64,000 nt of DNA from Nageia nagi (Eukaryota; Pinophyta): contig JBITNC010000002.1 of the NCBI GenBank assembly GCA_050084985.1, positions 32,178,001 through 32,242,000 of the forward strand, given 5' to 3'. Position 1 is the first letter of the stretch, and every line of letters begins with the position of its first letter. Under the pieces are notes generated by a model. That model was not told where the DNA came from and made no database searches. It worked only from the letters and a program-made list of their open reading frames with translations. Both the position numbers and the translations under genes were made by a program. Of this stretch, positions 22,767 to 32,451 are shown one piece after another.

Positions 22767-23038
22767 ATTAGTTTGATTCTTCAAGGATTATAAGGTTATT
22801 TTAATCATTTTGGTGACTATGCTATTAACTAGTCAATATTTCAAATCTTGGCAACTCTAGAATGTATACTTACTAGAAGTAATGCTAGAAATTCCCTTAG
22901 ATAGCCTAGGTTCTAAGAGCTATTTGTTCCTCATAGGAGGACTAGGTGAAATATTTCTTAGGTTATGTCCCCTATAGTTCCCTTAAGGGAATTCCCACTA
23001 TCATCTGTATTTGATTCAAACCCAAACAATCCTTCACT
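22767..23038 (+). pseudogene. Start of B1 gag, cut by the gag-only insertion
   Basis: Weakly readable sequence that ends FDSNPNNPSL at 23038 and continues in the same frame at 25683 (ANTPSMDQPIDFPT) once the insertion and one copy of its TATTG duplication are removed. It is the N-terminal part of a gypsy Gag by position; no domain is recognisable here. Confidence 0.4.
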
Positions 23039-23043
23039 TATTG
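23039..23043. repeat. Target site duplication TATTG, left copy
   Basis: TATTG at 23039-23043 is repeated exactly at 25678-25682, on the other side of the gag-only element. A 5-bp duplication is normal for Ty3/gypsy integration and fixes both element ends. Confidence 0.85.
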
Positions 23044-23364
23044 TGTTATGAACAAAGTTCCCAAAATAGCATAAAATCACCAAAGAGAGAGCTCAACGCA
23101 TTGAATAAGAGATAAAATCTGTAATAAGCCACTTCGAGGGGGCAACCTCCTTTGTAATAAGCCACTTCGAGGGGGCAACCTCCTTTACATCACATCAATT
23201 ACACAACAATAGACATCTTCAAATGATAATACCTCCTTAGTATATATAGGAGTCCAAGGGGTGCCACTACAATGAAAGGACACTAGCCGACATAACAATA
23301 ATAATGTAAGGAAATAATAATAACCATAGCCGACCTAACAATAATAATGTATAGGGACCTAACA
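23044..23364 (-). repeat. 3' LTR of the gag-only element
   Basis: 321 bp, TG...CA ends. Differs from 25358-25677 only by one extra G near 23140. Contains a 33-bp unit twice in tandem (23121-23153 and 23154-23186) and a TATA box (TATATATA, 23241-23248). Confidence 0.95.
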
Positions 23365-23378
23365 TGCCCCTCTCCTTC
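23365..23378 (-). other. Polypurine tract of the gag-only element
   Basis: Minus-strand GAAGGAGAGGGGCA directly before the 3' LTR and 15 bp after the gag stop. Confidence 0.8.
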
Positions 23379-23393
23379 AAAAAAATGTTGTCC

Positions 23394-24320
23394 TCAACAT
23401 TTTAGTAGTTCTGGATGCTTCTGTAGAAATTTCTCATCTTCCCATGTGGAATATTCCGCCATTGCCATATTTTTACTTTCAACCTTCCTTGCCATCCTGA
23501 AAGCCATCTCTAAGGATGTTGGTTCAAATAGATGCACCTCATGTTGAATTTTATCCTTTAAGATTCCCATAAAGAGATCCAACAATCTATCATCTGGTAT
23601 ATCCTTCACTCTAAGACTCAACTTTTGAAATTGTTGAATGTGCTCCATCACTGAACCTTCTTGCCTTAGATTTATCAATTGAGTAAAGAAGGAATTATTC
23701 TTAACATCCTCATGGTAGGCTATCAGTTCCTCTGTAAAAATGGACCAAGATATAATAGAACCCTTTTTACGTTCACAAAGCCATTGGTACCATACAACCT
23801 GCTCAGGCTCTAGATACAAGGATGCAATAGTTACTTTTTGTGATGCTGGTACTTGGTGTAGATCAAAAAAGTGCTCCATTTGAAATATCCAAGTGATGTG
23901 GTCCCTTCCATCAAACTTCCTCATGTCGATCTTAGGGATTTGGATTCCCCTTGAGAACCATGCTTGATTACTTCCATCAGTAGAAGCATATCCTCCTGAA
24001 TTAGGCTTATTAATGAAGGGTTTATCTCCTTGAATAATATCATTATTTTCCTGATAACCTTGGGCCATATCAACATCTTTAGGAATCTTTCCCTCTGGGT
24101 TTTGTATGAGTTGAAAAATCTTTTCCATATATTGATCCATTTTAGTCGCCAACTCTTTTGTCAAATCCCTTTTTAATTCCTCCATATCACCCTTTTTTAC
24201 ACACTCTTTAACCAATTCTTCCACTTGGGATATTCGAAAGAATATGTCTTCACTTTCTGCTATAGTCATGGATGAACCCTCTAGAGGTCTAGTTGGTGTA
24301 GCAATTTTTTTCGGTGGCAT
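23394..24320 (-). CDS. Intact Gag of the gag-only element
   Basis: 308 codons without a stop. The start at 24320 (MPPKKIATPTRPL) is the first ATG after the hairpin leader. Residues about 25-75 are charged and look coiled-coil (VEELVKECVKKGDMEELKRD, LTKELATKMDQYMEKIFQL). The gag capsid domain covers about residues 125-290: IPKIDMRKFDGRDHITWIFQ, VTIASLYLEPEQVVWYQWL, FFTQLINLRQEGSVMEHIQQ and LFEPTSLEMAFRMARKVE. There is no CCHC zinc knuckle: the protein ends LQKHPELLKC soon after the capsid domain. It should assemble particles that package the element RNA, with reverse transcriptase and integrase supplied in trans. The lack of any disabling change in this setting of dead elements suggests recent selection or very recent insertion. 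Confidence 0.9.
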   Translation of the reverse strand: MPPKKIATPTRPLEGSSMTIAESEDIFFRISQVEELVKECVKKGDMEELKRDLTKELATKMDQYMEKIFQLIQNPEGKIPKDVDMAQGYQENNDIIQGDKPFINKPNSGGYASTDGSNQAWFSRGIQIPKIDMRKFDGRDHITWIFQMEHFFDLHQVPASQKVTIASLYLEPEQVVWYQWLCERKKGSIISWSIFTEELIAYHEDVKNNSFFTQLINLRQEGSVMEHIQQFQKLSLRVKDIPDDRLLDLFMGILKDKIQHEVHLFEPTSLEMAFRMARKVESKNMAMAEYSTWEDEKFLQKHPELLKC

Positions 24321-24343
24321 TTTGACTAAGTATTCTAGGGGGT

Positions 24344-24572
24344 CTCCCTATATACGCCAGGTACGTGGGAGCTCAATTCTGTGCTAGTGCTGTCTAATGC
24401 ACAACCGTTCGAAAAGGGCCCTTGCTAATATACTCGCGGTACATGAGGGAATCCTAAAGGACCTCTCTATATACCATGTACGTGCATGAGCATGATGGCC
24501 TCTCTATATACTCAAAGGTACGTGAGAGAATCCAACAGTGGCCTAAGCGATATACTGCGAGTACGTTGTAGG
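24344..24572 (-). promoter_or_regulatory. Five tandem RNA hairpins in the leader of the gag-only element
   Basis: On the sense (minus) strand the core ACGTAC, a 3-6 base loop, then GTATAT recurs five times (plus-strand cores at 350-366, 428-444, 469-483, 506-523 and 550-566 of the 24000 block; one copy has ATGTAC). Flanking bases can pair: CTCCC with GGGAG in unit 1, CTCTC with GAGAG in unit 4, CCTA with TAGG in unit 5, CCCT with AGGG in unit 2; unit 3 pairs only partly. The stems change on both sides together, which suggests a conserved RNA structure 24 bp before the gag ATG. A packaging or dimerisation signal is the natural guess; the GUAC in each core is self-complementary. Confidence 0.6.
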
Positions 24573-25343
24573 AGACCACAATTCCTCAGGATGCAGTGCT
24601 GGCAAAGTAACGACAGCTCCTATGTTTAAAGATGCCAGAACACATCTATAACTAAAAGACTCTTCTCTTTATTTTCTTTCCAATAGCTTATGAATCACCC
24701 CAAATAGACCTTCCAATCAAAATATATGCAAATTTAAAGAAATAAATAAATAAATTGTACCTTTTAAATCGTGATTTGGAGACTATTCTATTATCCAACC
24801 TTCCAACTGATGTAAATATGAAATTTCGGCCCTTTAGAGTCTGAAATTTATACCTATGGTAGCATCAGATGTCTTCTTTTCAATTCCACAGATTTCGTCA
24901 AATTCTGATAGTTCAAGAGGAAATGACTGCAATTTTCCCAAGATGTGCTGATTTTTGGATTTTTTAGAAGAGTGAACTTGTACGAAGTGCCTTGTGTTAC
25001 CTGTTTATTCTTAGACCTTGAAAATTGTAACAGATAAACTTCAATTTGTAACCTAACAAATCCAATAGGTCTCACCTATTTTAGAGCTGTAAAACTTCAG
25101 ATATACCCTTTTTAGCTAGAACACCTGTTTCCGACCTGCTTTTGAGACTAGTCATAAACCTTAACTTCCCCTGAGTGTAACTCGAAAAATATAGCGAAGT
25201 AGATTCTGAAATTTGAACTGTAACTTCTTCGATATGTTTTCTAAAAACCCAATAAATTTCAGAATCTAAATCCTCACGAAAAAAAATTGGTAGCGAAAAT
25301 TCCACGATGACTAGTTTTGAGCCTTGAAACCCTAGAATCGTCT
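24573..25343 (-). other. Remaining leader of the gag-only element
   Basis: About 770 bp between primer site and hairpins. Short minus-strand frames (25356-25081, 25075-24854) do not begin at a plausible start for translation and have no motif. I see no domain. Confidence 0.5.
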
Positions 25344-25355
25344 GCTCTGGTACCA
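25344..25355 (-). other. Primer binding site (initiator Met tRNA type)
   Basis: Minus-strand TGGTACCAGAGC two bases inside the 5' LTR. The usual plant iMet site is TGGTATCAGAGC, so it differs by one base. Confidence 0.85.
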
Positions 25356-25357
25356 AA

Positions 25358-25677
25358 TGTTATGAACAAAGTTCCCAAAATAGCATAAAATCACCAAAGA
25401 GAGAGCTCAACGCATTGAATAAGAGATAAAATCTGTAATAAGCCACTTCGAGGGGCAACCTCCTTTGTAATAAGCCACTTCGAGGGGGCAACCTCCTTTA
25501 CATCACATCAATTACACAACAATAGACATCTTCAAATGATAATACCTCCTTAGTATATATAGGAGTCCAAGGGGTGCCACTACAATGAAAGGACACTAGC
25601 CGACATAACAATAATAATGTAAGGAAATAATAATAACCATAGCCGACCTAACAATAATAATGTATAGGGACCTAACA
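25358..25677 (-). repeat. 5' LTR of the gag-only element
   Basis: 320 bp. On the minus strand it starts TGTTAGGTCCC and ends TTCATAACA. It carries the promoter for the element RNA (TATATATA box near 25554) and the same 33-bp tandem pair as the 3' LTR. Confidence 0.95.
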
Positions 25678-25682
25678 TATTG
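25678..25682. repeat. Target site duplication TATTG, right copy
   Basis: Exact copy of 23039-23043. Confidence 0.85.
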
Positions 25683-26461
25683 CCAATACTCCAAGCATGG
25701 ATCAACCAATAGATTTTCCTACTTAGATAAATAGTCACTCTTTTGTTGTTGATGCTAAATCCCCTACTATACCTCAAGCAATATTCAAAGTTTTACCTAA
25801 GTATGATGGATCTGGTAAAATACCATATGAACATTATCAAGATGTATCTTTGTTGGCTTCAAAATTTGATATCACTGATGAAATTATGATGAATAGGTTA
25901 TTATCATACTCTTTTGAATGCAAAGCAACTAAATGGTTCAAAAATCTTTCACCTTAATCTATAAATTCATAGAAAAGTTATGTCAAGCTTTAATTAAAAG
26001 ATTTTCTATGGATGGTGATGATAGTACATTCTTTAGCCTTATAGTATGTATCAAAAGATATCTTGATGAGCCCATTGATGATTTCAATATTAGATTTGAG
26101 AGAATATGGAAGTCTATTCTAGTAAGGATTAGACCAACAAGTGCACAAGCTTTGGTATATTATAGTAAGGCCTTTCTCTTAGACCTTAATATGCTCTTTG
26201 TTATGTCAAAAGATACTTTACTAGATGTTTACTAGACAATAAAAGCTTCTATGCATACCTTGGTATCCTTTGGAAAGATGCAGCCGAAAACTATTATGCC
26301 ATTATTTCTTGATTTACCTTCAAAACAAGTCTCTCAAATTGCTCATCCTAGAGTTTTAGCTTTACCACCTCCTTACAAGCCTATTATTTAGAATCAAATA
26401 GTAGCATTACCTTCTCTTACATCCACTAGTACTAATACTGATCCCAAATATCAAGAAGAGG
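25683..26461 (+). pseudogene. B1 gag, capsid part
   Basis: Reads AIFKVLPKYDGSGKIPYEHY, then TKWFKNLSP in one frame, and from 25933 in a second frame IKRYLDEPIDDFNIRFERIW and ALVYYSKAF. B2 has the same blocks in the same order (NVFKTLPKVDATIKKTTYEHY; LDWYRSL; IKRYEXENILDFNIRF; SLMYYLRAF). These are the usual gypsy gag capsid motifs. It ends YQEEE at 26461 and resumes after element D at 32452 (IRQLQVTIRNL). One frameshift near 25935 and several TAG/TAA stops. Confidence 0.65.
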
Positions 26462-26466
26462 AAAGA
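26462..26466. repeat. Target site duplication AAAGA, left copy (element D)
   Basis: AAAGA here and at 32447-32451 flank element D exactly. Confidence 0.85.
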
Positions 26467-26866
26467 TGTTATGATGTTACAAGTATGAAAAGGGAAATAT
26501 TGCAAAAATGAAATGAATATGGAATTGAAATAGGAAAATGACAACTATATATTGCAAATAATCAAGCATGTGCTAGTAATTAGAACATAAAATAGAATCA
26601 AGAAGCAGATAAAGATAGGATTTTACTAAATAGTAATAGAATCATAGGCTGCTTCGAGGGGGCTACCTCTTTACAACTCCTAAGGCAAAAATGAATGTTC
26701 TAGATGTCTTTCTCCACACACTTGTACCTATTTATAATAAACTAACCCTAACCATAATAGTAATGCAAAATTGGGCCCCACCCTTATAATCATAATATTA
26801 CAATATAGGCCAACATAATAAAATACTAATACTAGCACTAAAATGTTAGGATGTGGAATCCTAACA
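26467..26866 (-). repeat. 3' LTR of element D
   Basis: 400 bp; plus-strand view starts TGTTATGATG and ends GGAATCCTAACA. Holds the block GCTTCGAGGGGGCTACCTC (26651-26669), which is also in the LTR of the gag-only element, a telobox (26744-26751) and a TATA box (26728-26736). Confidence 0.9.
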
Positions 26867-26885
26867 TGTCACCCCTCTTGGGATG
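26867..26885 (-). other. Polypurine tract of D
   Basis: Minus-strand CCAAGAGGGGTGACA directly before the 3' LTR. Confidence 0.6.
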
Positions 26886-26889
26886 AAGC

Positions 26890-28190
26890 TTTGTACTCAA
26901 ATCTTGAAGTGTGAAAACTATTATTGTAGTTGATGAAGGATTTTCCATGTTGCATCTTCTAATACCATGCCTTGCCACTGCATAAGGACTTTTGTGATGA
27001 AGTGATTACAAAGTTGCTATGAGCATTGATCTAGAATTACCTCAGGTACAATTGCCATTGATCCATCCTCTACTAACTTAGGTAATTATGTCTAAAACCA
27101 AACCTTTTATCCAACCACTTTCTTGAGGCAAGAGACATGAAACATTGGGTGAATCTTAGAAGAAGCAGGAAGCTCCAATTTGTATGCAGTTGGGCCAATG
27201 TGTTAAAACACCTTGTAAGGACCATAAAACTTTAGAGCTAATTTTGAAGGACCTTTTATTTTTAATGATTTTTGGTGATAAGGTTGTAGCCTTAGAAAGA
27301 CCATGTCATATACCTAGAACTCCCTTTCCACATGTTGCTGATATACTTGTTTTTTCATATGGTGTTGGGATATCTAAAGGTTATCCTTGAGCAATCAAAG
27401 AATATCATCCTAGGTAACTAAAGCTAAATCAACTACCTGAACTTTACTAATACTTACAACATATGAGGTGACTGTTGATGGATCTTGACCATATACTACT
27501 TCATAGGGGGTCATCTTGTTGGTAAAATGATAAGATGTATTATACCACCACTCAACCAAGGAAAGCCATCATATCCAATGCATAGGTTATGTTAAAGCAA
27601 AATAATATAAATATGTTTCCAAGCATTTGTTGATAATTTCAGTTTGACCATTACTTTGTGGGTGATATGCTAAGCTCATATTTAGTTGAGTACCTTGTAG
27701 TTTAAAAAGCTCTTGCCAAAAATAACTTGTAAAAGTAGGATCATGATCACTGACAATCATCTCTAGCATGCCATGTAGTTTGAAAATTGTATCTAGGAAT
27801 AATTATGCCACTATCACTACTTTGTAGGGATGAGCTAAGGAACCAAAATGAGCATATTTAGATAATTAATCAACCACCACTAGAATAACTAATTTACCAT
27901 GAGATTTTGGAAGGCCTTCAATGAAATCCATTGAAATATTGGTCCATGTATGGGTAGGTATGGGGAGAGGTTGAAGGAGTCCCAAAGTACCCATTATCTC
28001 ACCCTTTTGTCTTTGATACACATCATAAGCTACCATAAACTACTTGATATCCAATTTCATATCTATCCAATAGAATGATCATGCCACTTGCTTATATGTT
28101 TTCAAAAATCTTTCATGTCTTGATGTAGGTATGGAATGCAATTCAAAAAGTATTTCTAATTTACATTTTGAAGGAGACGGTAACAAAATT
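26890..28190 (-). pseudogene. Integrase with chromodomain of element D
   Basis: Core blocks on the minus strand: [16 protein letters not shown] near 27940, MIVSDHDPTFTSYFWQELF and YHPQSNGQTEIINKCLETYL (27769-27587), so all three DDE acidic residues are readable. The C-terminal part gives VVYGQDPS, LKIKGPSKLALKFYGPYKV and FHVSCLKK. At about 27050-26900 comes a chromodomain: PEVILDQ, then VLMQWQGMVLEDATWK. Chromodomains of this kind tether integration to heterochromatin marks. Stops are frequent. Confidence 0.75.
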
Positions 28191-28219
28191 TGACCTTTGA
28201 ATCTCAAAATTCCATCTTG

Positions 28220-28800
28220 CTATGTATGGAGTGGTTTACTCATAGGGTCTTGAGTGATTTGTTTTAGTAATTCCTGGGTGGAACTATCCTCTTCCCACTC
28301 TTGTTTAACCTTATCCAACCATTGAGGAATAAGAGATGAAAGAGCTTGTAGTGCTACTTGATCTTCAAATTTGTTGGACAAGGCATTGACAACCACATTC
28401 TTCTTACCTTTACAATAAACTATTTCATAATCATACCCCAGTAGTTTAGTCATCCATTTTTGTTGCTTAGGCATAGAAATGCATTACTTAATGAAAAATA
28501 TTAAAATATGATGATTTGTGAGGCTGATGAAATGGCAACCAATGAGATATGGTCTCCAACTTTGAACTGCATGAATGATGTCAAGCATTTCTTTTTCATA
28601 AGTGGATTTGCCTATTTTTTTTTTTAAAAGTGCTCTACTGGTGAATCTCAAGGGATGCCCTTCTTGCATTAAAATTGCCCCAATTCCTACCCCACATGCA
28701 TCACTTTCTATCATAAATGTTTTAGAAAAGTTTGGCATTGGTAATATTGGGGTGGTACACATTACCTCCTTGAGCTTAATGAAAGCTACCTCAGCTTGAG
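28220..28800 (-). pseudogene. RNase H of element D
   Basis: 28762-28484 reads FMIESDACGVGIGAILMQEG and STYEKEMLDIIHAVQSWRPYL, then LTNHHIL; 28474-28220 reads QQKWMTKLLGYDYEIVYCKG and NVVVNALSNK. These are the gypsy RNase H motifs; two catalytic aspartates (TDH, ADALS) have become asparagine, so it would be inactive. One stop (28481) separates the halves. Confidence 0.75.
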
Positions 28801-28859
28801 GGGATCATTGGAAAGCATTTTTTTTCAACAACATGGTTAGAGGTCTGCAATCTTGTCAT

Positions 28860-29680
28860 AATCCTTCATAAAATTTTGATAATAACCTATCAACCCTAAG
28901 ACTCCTTAAATACTTTTCAAATATTTAGGAATAAATTAGTATTACATGTTAGTAGTGTTTTATGGTATACTTGAACTCCCTCTTTAGATATAACATGGTC
29001 TAAGTAGTCAATTTCACTCTTGGTAAATGAGTATTTTGATTTTTTGACTTATAGCTAGTGTTCATTCAAGATTTGTTGGGTTTGGTCAACATGTGCTACA
29101 TGTTCTTGCCATGTCTTATTGTAGATCAATATATCATCAAAGAAAACTAAAATAAACATCCTAAGGAATGGAAAAAACACCTGATTCATTAAACTCTAAA
29201 ATGTGAATGGAGCATTTGTTAGGCCAAAAGGCAGGACTAGAAACTCAATGGCCCTCATGGGTGCAAAATGCAATTTTTGGTATATCATCCTCAAGACAAA
29301 TTTGGTGATACCTAGATTGTAGGTACAACTTAGAAAAATATCATGCCCCATGCAGTTCATCCAATATTTCATTAATTATTGGGATGGAAAATTTGTCCTT
29401 GATTGTAATTTTGTTGAGGACCCTAAAATCCACACACATATGCCATGAATCATCTTTCTTACAAACCAATATAATTGGAGAAGAATATGGGCTTATGCTA
29501 GGTTGGATTATTCCTGCATCCAATAATTCCTTAACTAATTTTTCAATTTCAATTTTCTATAGGCAAGGATACCAATAAGGATTAATGTTTGGTGGGTGGC
29601 TTCCTAACACCAACTAGATAGCATGATCATGTGATCGCTAGGGTGGTAGGCCCCTTGGTTCCTCAAAAGTACTTGAATAC
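28860..29680 (-). pseudogene. Reverse transcriptase of element D
   Basis: Blocks on the minus strand: LVKELLDAGIIQPSISPYSS, CKKDDSWHMCVDFRVLN (29523-29341), IPIINEILDELHGA, then FILVFFDDILIYNK near 29160-29119 with the catalytic FFDD intact, then the SKCSFxxxEIDYLDHVISKEG-like connection and LGLIGYYQNFMKDY. At least two frameshifts and several stops. Copies the element RNA into DNA in the cytoplasmic particle. Confidence 0.75.
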
Positions 29681-29849
29681 TTATTTAAGATGGTCTATGG
29701 ATCCTTAGGCTTTGTGATTTTAGATTTGGTGATTGATAAGGAATGTAACTATACCAACATTCCCTTTTTATTTTTTCATAGGATCTTTTTCATATGATGT
29801 GATCTCACAATTTGTACAGATCCACCCTGTAATCCCTTAAGAGTGTGCT

Positions 29850-30387
29850 ATTGTTCTTCTATTTTGAAGGTCATCCATAGCTATACAAAATTCCATTGTA
29901 CGATGCCCAAAGTACTCAACCATTGTACCCCTAAAAATATATTACATCCCCTAAGTGGTAAAGCATACATGTCACTTTTCAAAGTATAGTGATCTATGCT
30001 CAGTTTGATATTGTGACATGTGCCTTTACATGCTATTTCTTCTCCATTACTAATCATAACCTCAAAATTATTTATAGTATGTATGTAACAATCAACAACT
30101 TTAGCTACTCATGGATCAATGAAATTATGAGTACTTCCCAAATCCAACAATATTATGAGAGGGTGTTTTTTAAAAAACCTTTTAACCTTCATAGTTTGAG
30201 AGGTGGTAATTCTTGCAAATGCATTATAAGATATAAATAGGGATTCCTCATATAGAATTTTATTTGTAGCTTCTTCAATTGCACTCTCATATTCCTCCTC
30301 ACTAGGAGCATCAACATCAAGCAAATATAACTTTTGTTGTGTACAATGATAACCATGAATAAATTTCTCATCACAATTATAGCACAA
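29850..30387 (-). pseudogene. Zinc knuckle and protease of element D
   Basis: The zinc knuckle is CYNCDEKFIHGYHC (30384-30343), spacing C-x2-C-x6-H/Y...C as in chromovirus Gag. After an acidic spacer comes the protease active site IILLDLGSTHNFIDP (30156-30112), with the D-x-G-S-T-H-N-F-I hallmark intact. Downstream VQWLSTLG (LGVQWL motif) lies near 29920. A stop follows the active site. It would have cut the Gag-Pol precursor. Confidence 0.75.
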
Positions 30388-30389
30388 GC

Positions 30390-31254
30390 CTTTCTTTCAT
30401 TAACTTCTTAGTTTGCATTATGTGATTTGGTGGTGGGGCACTTTTGGTATTAAAGGAATGAGAAATATTATGTGTTTTGGTGAATGGAGGTCTTGCATTT
30501 ATTTGATGAGCATTTGATTTATCTTTAGCAAGTTTTTCCAAGGTAATAACATCCATTATAGGTTTGGAATTAAACATTTTGACCTTTGTTTTAATTTCAT
30601 CTTTTAATCTATTAATAAAACAACTTAGAAAAATGCATCATCTAACCCCTCTGTGTGATTTGCCAAATTTTCAAACTAATTTTGGTATTCTTTGATTATA
30701 GTAGTTTGACATAGCTTGGTCAATGCCCCTATGAAATCTTCATAGTCAGTAGAACTAAAATAGATCAATAATTTTTGAGTGAATTCATCCTATGATGGAG
30801 CAAGATGCATCTTTGAGTAACACTAGTGACATTAGAGAGCCTCATAGTCCAAATGAAAATATGCCATGCACACCTTCAAATCCTCTAAGATTTAGTTCAA
30901 TGTGAAATACTATCCAGCCTTATAAATCTAGTTAGTGGGATTATCTCCATCAAATCAAGAAAAATCTAATTTGGTTATGCATGGAAGAATGAAACCACCT
31001 TTTTAACTCTAAAAATTATGATGATACCCTTATTTATTTCCTAACTACCCTAATTGTTGTGAACTAGATATATTATTGGTATGACTAAGACTTAGTTGAA
31101 CACTACTACATTTACTATCAAGGGTCTGTATTTGTTAGATTTCTACCCTGAAAGTACTAATAAGTGTATCTACCATTTGTTGGATCATATTTTGAAAGGT
31201 CATCATGGTAGGATCAGCTTGTGCTGCTATTTGGGATCTTGTTTTAGATGCCAT
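30390..31254 (-). pseudogene. gag of element D
   Basis: Starts MASKTRSQIAAQADPTMM at 31254, a typical chromovirus Gag start. FDGDNP near 30960 and MAYFHLDYEAL near 30850 are the expected capsid motifs (FDGDNPxxWI, A.. HLDGxAxxW). More than ten in-frame stops interrupt the domain. Capsid protein in life; dead now. Confidence 0.65.
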
Positions 31255-32030
31255 TCCTAAAAATTGCTATTTCTAAAGTTAATTTTGTTGAAAATTACTA
31301 TTTTTAGAAATTGCTATTTTTAGAAGTACCTGAAAAAGTGTATGGGTGTAATATATCAAAATGATTAGCTTGAAAAGATAATCATAATGGGTTAGGTCTC
31401 CCAATAATGATTTTTAGACCCTTAGAATTTTTTTTATGTCTATGGGTCTATTTGCTTTTATTAAAAATTACTCAAATGATCTAGATTTTTAGTCATTTGG
31501 CTTTAAAGTTTTTACTACTTCTAAACTACTATTTTTGATGGCTCTAAAAAACTACATATCATACATTTTACTTCTAAAATCAAGGTTTTTTATGTAGAGG
31601 AATGATTCTAGGGTAAGGATTATCTACTTTGTAGGCTTATCTAAACACCCCTCCTATCCACCTTTCACAAGGAAAGAGGCTACAGAGATGGCTTCTATGA
31701 TAAGTAACTTTCCAGTAGCACTTGCTACTGCACTATAGTTTATAGATGATCGATGTAGCTTCCTACCTAGTTTTAGTTTATAGCCTAGATAGTCTCTGAT
31801 ATACCTTTCAATATGTGGAGTTTAATTTCATGTAGGGTTCTATCTAAGGCTTGGGTATTGGTGCAAAGTTTTTTGCACCTCACTTCACACATAGCTTTAT
31901 GGGCAAGTGTGCTTAGCTAAAAATGATAGATCCTCTTGGATATTTTAAAACCTTCAATATAGTGTTTCTAGCTTAGACCTCTAAAAGAATTCTTTTTTTA
32001 TTTTCTTATAGTAGAATGGCCTTGGAAAGA

Positions 32031-32042
32031 GCTTTGATACTA
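32031..32042 (-). other. Decayed primer binding site of D
   Basis: Minus-strand TAGTATCAAAGC two bases inside the 5' LTR, two changes from the initiator Met site TGGTATCAGAGC. Confidence 0.7.
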
Positions 32043-32044
32043 GA

Positions 32045-32446
32045 TGTTACGATGCTATAAGTATGAAAAGAGAAATATTACAAAAATTAAATGAATATAG
32101 AATTGAAATAGGAAAATGATAACTATCTATTACAAATAATTGAGCATGCACTGGTAATTAGAATATGAAATAACATTAATAAGTAGATAAAGATAGGATT
32201 TTATTGAATAGTAATAGAATCATAGGCCACTTCAAGGGGCTACCTTCTTACAATTCCAAAGGCAAAAATTAATGTTCTAGATGTCTTTCTCCACACACTT
32301 GTACCTATTTATAATAAACTAACCTTAACCCTAATAGTAATGCAAAATCAGGCCATGCCCTTACAATCATAATATTATAATATAAGCTGATAATTTAATA
32401 AAATACTAATACAAGCACTAAAATGTTATAATGTGGGATCCTATCA
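32045..32446 (-). repeat. 5' LTR of element D
   Basis: 402 bp, homologous to 26467-26866 over its whole length, ends TGTTACGATG and GGGATCCTATCA in plus-strand view. Confidence 0.9.
32305..32334 (-). promoter_or_regulatory. Core promoter of D: telobox plus TATA box
   Basis: On the minus strand TTAGGGTT (32334-32327) lies 13 bp before TATAAATAG (32313-32305). The pair is also in the other D LTR. Role inferred from motif and position. Confidence 0.55.
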
Positions 32447-32451
32447 AAAGA
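32447..32451. repeat. Target site duplication AAAGA, right copy
   Basis: Exact copy of 26462-26466. Confidence 0.85.

Larger units (their letters stand above)
23044..25677 (-). mobile_element. Young gag-only LTR retrotransposon (TR-GAG type)
   Basis: A complete 2634-bp element: LTR 25358-25677 (5') and 23044-23364 (3'), primer site 25344-25355, leader with five hairpins, a 308-codon intact gag (24320-23394) and a polypurine tract at 23365-23378. The LTRs are identical apart from one G in a G run. There is no protease, RT, RNase H or integrase, so proteins must come from another element. Structures like this are known in plants as TR-GAG elements. The intact frame, intact duplication and near-identical LTRs make it the youngest insertion in the window. 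It sits in B1 gag. Confidence 0.9.
26467..32446 (-). mobile_element. Element D: complete but old chromovirus (Ty3/gypsy)
   Basis: A 5980-bp element with both LTRs, primer site, polypurine tract and the order gag, zinc knuckle, protease, RT, RNase H, integrase, chromodomain. The 5-bp duplication fixes the ends. Left and right LTRs differ at roughly 50 of 400 positions by my count, so the insertion is far older than the gag-only element. Stops and shifts occur in all coding parts. The chromodomain and the CYNC...C zinc knuckle place it among plant chromoviruses of the Tekay/Reina type. Confidence 0.9.

Noticed and set aside
24854-25356. Minus-strand frames in the leader of the gag-only element
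   Set aside because: They start next to the primer site, have no domain, and lie upstream of the hairpin array in untranslated leader.
29989-30240. Plus-strand frame opposite D protease
   Set aside because: Shadow of the protease region on the minus strand.
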